Below are positions 6,141-8,885 of a stretch of DNA of 8,885 nucleotides, piece by piece. A program made the position numbers and the translations under genes. Origin of the DNA: Nocardioidaceae bacterium (GTDB lineage Bacteria; Actinomycetota; Actinomycetes; Propionibacteriales; Nocardioidaceae); NCBI GenBank assembly GCA_013696015.1, contig JACCZI010000052.1, positions 1 through 8,885 of the forward strand, read 5' to 3'. The notes beneath the pieces were generated by a model. It worked only from the letters and a program-made list of their open reading frames with translations. It had not been told where the DNA came from and did no database searches. Positions within the stretch are counted from its first letter, which is position 1, and each line of letters starts with the position of its first letter.

Positions 6141-6944
6141 CTAGGTGGTGGTGCTGATGAGCGCTGCGTCGATTGACGTCTTGAGAGTATGAGCTCGGCC
6201 ATGAAGAGGTCTGGCGCGGAGTCGTTGCGCGATGGCTTCCGCTTCGGCCGCGAACTTCTGGGCGGTGGTCGAATCGCCAAAGGCGGCGACGAATTCGGCA
6301 TGGTCGAGAAGGGCCACGGCGAGGTGGTACGGCGACGCAAGATCGCGGAACGCCTGCGTCGCGGCATCGAAGGTCTCGGAAGCTGCAAGATTGCTCTCGC
6401 CGGCGAGCAACCGTGCACTGATTCGGAGCCTTTCTGCTCGCAGCACCGGCGGCAGGTGGCCCGGTCGGTGACGGTTTAGCTTGTCGAGCAGTTGATTGAC
6501 TTCGGTCTCGTCGCCCAACGCGAGTGCAGCGTCGGCGGCGATTGGCCATGCCCACCGCACCGCGTCGCCACGCAGGCTGAGCGCATCGCCGAAGTCGAGG
6601 GCTTGCTGGGCATGGTGGAGCGCCTGCTTGTGGTCACCGGTAGAAACCGCTGCCGCGGCGTGGGCGGTCGCTATACCGGCACGGTCTTGTGGGTCTTCGG
6701 TGTCGGCCCATTGCTCGACTGTTGTCACTACGGCGGCCAATTTCGCACGGTCACCTGACAACGCGTGCAGCAGTGCGGCACTTTGAGCAACCGCGCCATC
6801 GTCGACCAGGTCGTCCTGGCTGATGGCGGTTGTGTAAGCCTGTCGGGCGTCATCCCAGCGTCCGGTCATGAGCAATGCTTGGATGAGGTTCGCCGTGGCA
6901 AAACCCATTACATACCGGGTACCGATGCGGCGGCAATGCGTCAT
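6141..6944 (-). CDS. TPR-repeat C-terminal part of the AAA/TPR regulator (separate frame)
   Basis: A 267-residue, all-helical, Ala/Leu-rich protein made of tetratricopeptide-like helix pairs, for example TGRWDDARQAYTTAI (27-41), STGDHKQALHHAQQALDFGDAL (101-122) and LGDETEVNQLLDKLNRH. It has no catalytic domain and no DNA-binding helix-turn-helix at its end, which reads ALISTTT. Its ATG overlaps the stop of the preceding frame as ATGA, with no strong ribosome site. The first residues, MTHCRRIGTRYVMGFATANLIQALL, look like the middle of a TPR and not a natural protein start, so I infer that this was once, or still is, the C-terminal third of the protein encoded upstream. Either one base has been lost at the junction or the two parts are made by translational coupling. 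A scaffold or protein-binding role is expected from TPR repeats; no partner can be named. Confidence 0.78.
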   Translation of the reverse strand: MTHCRRIGTRYVMGFATANLIQALLMTGRWDDARQAYTTAISQDDLVDDGAVAQSAALLHALSGDRAKLAAVVTTVEQWADTEDPQDRAGIATAHAAAAVSTGDHKQALHHAQQALDFGDALSLRGDAVRWAWPIAADAALALGDETEVNQLLDKLNRHRPGHLPPVLRAERLRISARLLAGESNLAASETFDAATQAFRDLASPYHLAVALLDHAEFVAAFGDSTTAQKFAAEAEAIAQRLRARPLHGRAHTLKTSIDAALISTTT

Positions 6945-8885
6945 CGCCGCCTGAGCGCCTCAACGGCAGCGGCCGGGTCGATGCTGACGAGCGCGTCACC
7001 TAGGTTGAGCAGAGCGCGCGCTGCTGCTGCACTGTCTTGAGTTGCTTCGGAGCGTCGGGCCGCCTCCCGAAAACTCGCGGCCGCCTGCGTCGGCCGATTG
7101 GCCAGCCCATGTACGATCCCGCGAATTGTGAACAGCTCGGCAAAGACAGCGTCTGGGAGATCCAGCGCCTGGGCTTCAGAGAGTGCGGCAGCCGACCCCT
7201 GGTCTGCTTCCGGGGCATTGCCCCCGAAGGCCTCCAGGGTGGCCATCTCCGCAAGGGCGGCGACGGTGTCGGCATCTGGGTCGGCCTGCAACACCTTGAG
7301 AGCACCGCTGATCCGCGTGCGAGCCTCCTCTAAGCGACCATGCCTGCGCAACGAGGCGCTGAGTTGGGTGTCAGCACGGGCGGCTGCGCGGACATGTCCG
7401 TGTCGCCGGTAGGTCTCGGCTGCGGTCCGGTAGTGCTCGACGGCGGCAGGAAACTCGCCTGTTGCGGTGGTGGCGGCGCCTGCCCGTTCGTGGAGCGCGG
7501 CTGCGGCGAGCTCGGCGGCAGGGGTGCTGGTGCCGTCGAGCAGCTCGGCCGCGGTGGTGTACGTCATAGCCGCCGTAGTGGGAGCGCCGGTGCGTTCCGC
7601 GCGGTCGCCGGCGCGGGTGAGCATGCCGACGGCCCTCTCGCGCAGGTCCGCTACGTCAGGATCGTCGGGCACCGCATCGAGCGCGTCGATCAGGTGGGTT
7701 GCGATGACCTCGGCGACCTCTTCGCCTTCGTCGGCGAACGTGGACTGTAGGTGGGTGGCGACCGCGAGGTGACGAGCTTTGCGTTCCCGGCGCGACAACG
7801 TGTCGTAGGCGACTTGGCGGAACATGGTCTGCACAAAGCCGTAGTGCCCACGTTGTGGGGAGAGGGGGTCGGCGCGCACCCCGAGCACCTCTCGGCGCAC
7901 CAACTCCGTTAGTAGCTGCCGAACTTGGGGCTCAACTTGGTCGGAGACCGCGACCAGCGCCTCGGCGGGGAAGGTTCCGCCGAGGACCGCGGCGTCGGCG
8001 ACCAACCGGCGGGCGTCCGGTTCCAAAGCGTCGAGGCGGGCGGCGAGCAGCGACTGCAACGTGTCCGGCACCGCAAGCTCGCCGACGTCGCCGACGTCGC
8101 CGACGAGTCGGTAGAGCCCTTCGATCGGTTGCACGATGTCACGGTCGATAAGCATCCGCACGGTTTCCACCGCATACAACGGGATCCCCTCGGCCCGGGC
8201 AGCTATCGCCGTCTTTGCTGCCGTCCGCATGCCAGTCACCAGGCCTTCTAGCAACGCATCCATCGCGGCTTCATCGAGCGGGTCCAGAGTCAAGGCCGTG
8301 CTGTTGCGCCGTCCGGTTCCCCAACTGTCTCGGCGGGCCTCCAGCTCCGGGCGGGCTAAGGTCACCACGAAGACCGGTACATCACGTGCCCAGTCCAACA
8401 GGTGCTCCAGGAAGTCCATCAGCCCCGTGTCGGCGTGCTGCAGGTCCTCGACCAGCAACACCACCGGCGCCCGGTCAGCCAACCTCTCGAAGAACAAGCG
8501 CCACCCGGCGAACAACTCGTCTCGACCCAGCGTTGGACTCGGCTGCCCGTAAACCACGCCGAGGAGCTGACCCAGGCGCGGGCCGATGTATTCCCGCTCT
8601 GCCGGGTCTGACAGCCACCGCTCCAACCCCGTGGCCAGCTTCTCCGCGGCCAACGAAGTGGGGTCTTCCTCGGCGATCTGCAACCGCTGCCGCACCATCT
8701 CCGCCAACGCCCAAAACGCCACGCCTTCTCCGTACGACAGGCAACGGCCCCGATGCCAATACACCGTGTCGACCAACCCGTCGACGTACTTCTCGAACTC
8801 CCACCCCAACCGCGACTTGCCCGACCCCGCCGCTCCGGTGACCGTCACCAGGCGCGGGACCCGCCGCTCGATCGTGGCGTGCAGC
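6941..8885 (-). CDS. P-loop ATPase/TPR signalling protein (partial, N-terminus beyond right edge)
   Basis: The frame is open from the right edge to a TGA at 6941-6943, giving 647 residues. The fragment opens HATIERRVPRLVTVTG and reaches Walker A GAAGSGKS (17-24), then Walker B VVLLVEDLQHAD (141-152), in the style of the STAND/AAA_16-type ATPases. Up to about residue 400 is ATPase plus winged-helix-like region (LAARLDALEPDARRLVADAAVLG, HYGFVQTMFRQVAYDTL); the rest is TPR-like helices. Proteins with this opening normally carry an adenylate/guanylate cyclase domain just upstream, so a cyclase beyond the window is expected from the family, not seen. The GTG at 8848 lies inside the P-loop domain, too late to be the start. 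The final residues, AAAVEALRRR-stop, end in the middle of a TPR, and the next frame resumes it. Likely a cytoplasmic ATP-switch regulator. Confidence 0.88.
   Translation of the reverse strand, partial: LHATIERRVPRLVTVTGAAGSGKSRLGWEFEKYVDGLVDTVYWHRGRCLSYGEGVAFWALAEMVRQRLQIAEEDPTSLAAEKLATGLERWLSDPAEREYIGPRLGQLLGVVYGQPSPTLGRDELFAGWRLFFERLADRAPVVLLVEDLQHADTGLMDFLEHLLDWARDVPVFVVTLARPELEARRDSWGTGRRNSTALTLDPLDEAAMDALLEGLVTGMRTAAKTAIAARAEGIPLYAVETVRMLIDRDIVQPIEGLYRLVGDVGDVGELAVPDTLQSLLAARLDALEPDARRLVADAAVLGGTFPAEALVAVSDQVEPQVRQLLTELVRREVLGVRADPLSPQRGHYGFVQTMFRQVAYDTLSRRERKARHLAVATHLQSTFADEGEEVAEVIATHLIDALDAVPDDPDVADLRERAVGMLTRAGDRAERTGAPTTAAMTYTTAAELLDGTSTPAAELAAAALHERAGAATTATGEFPAAVEHYRTAAETYRRHGHVRAAARADTQLSASLRRHGRLEEARTRISGALKVLQADPDADTVAALAEMATLEAFGGNAPEADQGSAAALSEAQALDLPDAVFAELFTIRGIVHGLANRPTQAAASFREAARRSEATQDSAAAARALLNLGDALVSIDPAAAVEALRRR
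8081..8107. repeat. Three-unit 9-bp tandem repeat inside the ATPase gene
   Basis: GCCGACGTC occurs at 8081-8089 and 8090-8098, followed by GCCGACGAG at 8099-8107 with two changes. On the coding strand it gives VGDVGDVGEL, a loop between the ATPase and winged-helix-like parts. The unit is a multiple of three, so copy changes keep the frame. Probably simple replication slippage. Confidence 0.6.

Noticed and set aside
5704..6555. 283-codon minus-strand frame spanning the ppgK upstream region
   Set aside because: It overlaps both ppgK and the TPR gene in other frames; its Arg/Ser/Pro-rich translation has no domain.
1..8885. Mobile elements, CRISPR arrays, tRNA/rRNA genes, toxin-antitoxin or defence cassettes
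   Set aside because: No transposase or integrase motif, no direct-repeat array with spacers, no tRNA-like fold in the short gaps, and no toxin-antitoxin-like gene pair were seen. The regulator at the right edge resembles STAND-type defence ATPases only in its general architecture.

Overview
The window is dense, GC-rich DNA that reads as the chromosome of a high-GC actinobacterium. The support is the strong G/C bias at third codon positions, a PknB-type Ser/Thr kinase, a polyphosphate glucokinase, an Rv1155-like (F420-type) flavin/deazaflavin oxidoreductase, and GTG starts with weak or absent Shine-Dalgarno sequences. The genus cannot be fixed from this window. All calls come from reading translations and motifs; no database search was run.

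Layout, left to right. (1) 1-941, minus: N-terminal 313 residues of a Ser/Thr protein kinase, running off the left edge. (2) A 179-bp divergent intergenic region, then 1121-2176, plus: a DNA topoisomerase IB with a complete active site, ending in a strong hairpin that overlaps its stop codon. (3) 2285-3505, plus: a flavin-dependent amine-oxidase/desaturase-like protein. Its 3' end overlaps by 25 bp, tail to tail, with (4) 3481-3918, minus: a PPOX-class F420-type oxidoreductase. (5) Divergent from that gene, 3976-4380, plus: a ChaB-domain protein with a C-terminal Rho-N/SAP-like motif. (6) 4437-4661, plus: a small one-helix membrane protein with a very basic tail. (7) A minus-strand pair, 5139-5897 polyphosphate glucokinase (ppgK) followed 26 bp later by 4717-5112, a two-helix protein of the 'low affinity iron permease' family; this is probably an operon. 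(8) 6141-8885, minus: a large P-loop ATPase/TPR signalling protein of the kind usually found behind a nucleotide cyclase domain. It runs off the right edge and is split into two reading frames at an ATGA junction (6941-6944).

Functionally this looks like ordinary accessory/housekeeping chromosome rather than a dedicated island. It holds two signalling proteins at the edges (kinase; AAA/TPR regulator), DNA or nucleic-acid proteins (TopIB, ChaB/Rho-N), two redox enzymes, and polyphosphate-driven glucose phosphorylation. I see no transposase, integrase, CRISPR array, tRNA/rRNA or phage gene. No intergenic stretch exceeds 300 bp; the longest is 243 bp (5898-6140). I did not find a convincing new multi-gene system. 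The best leads are the split ATPase/TPR gene, the AT-hook-like tail on the small membrane protein, and the pairing of ppgK with a permease-family protein.
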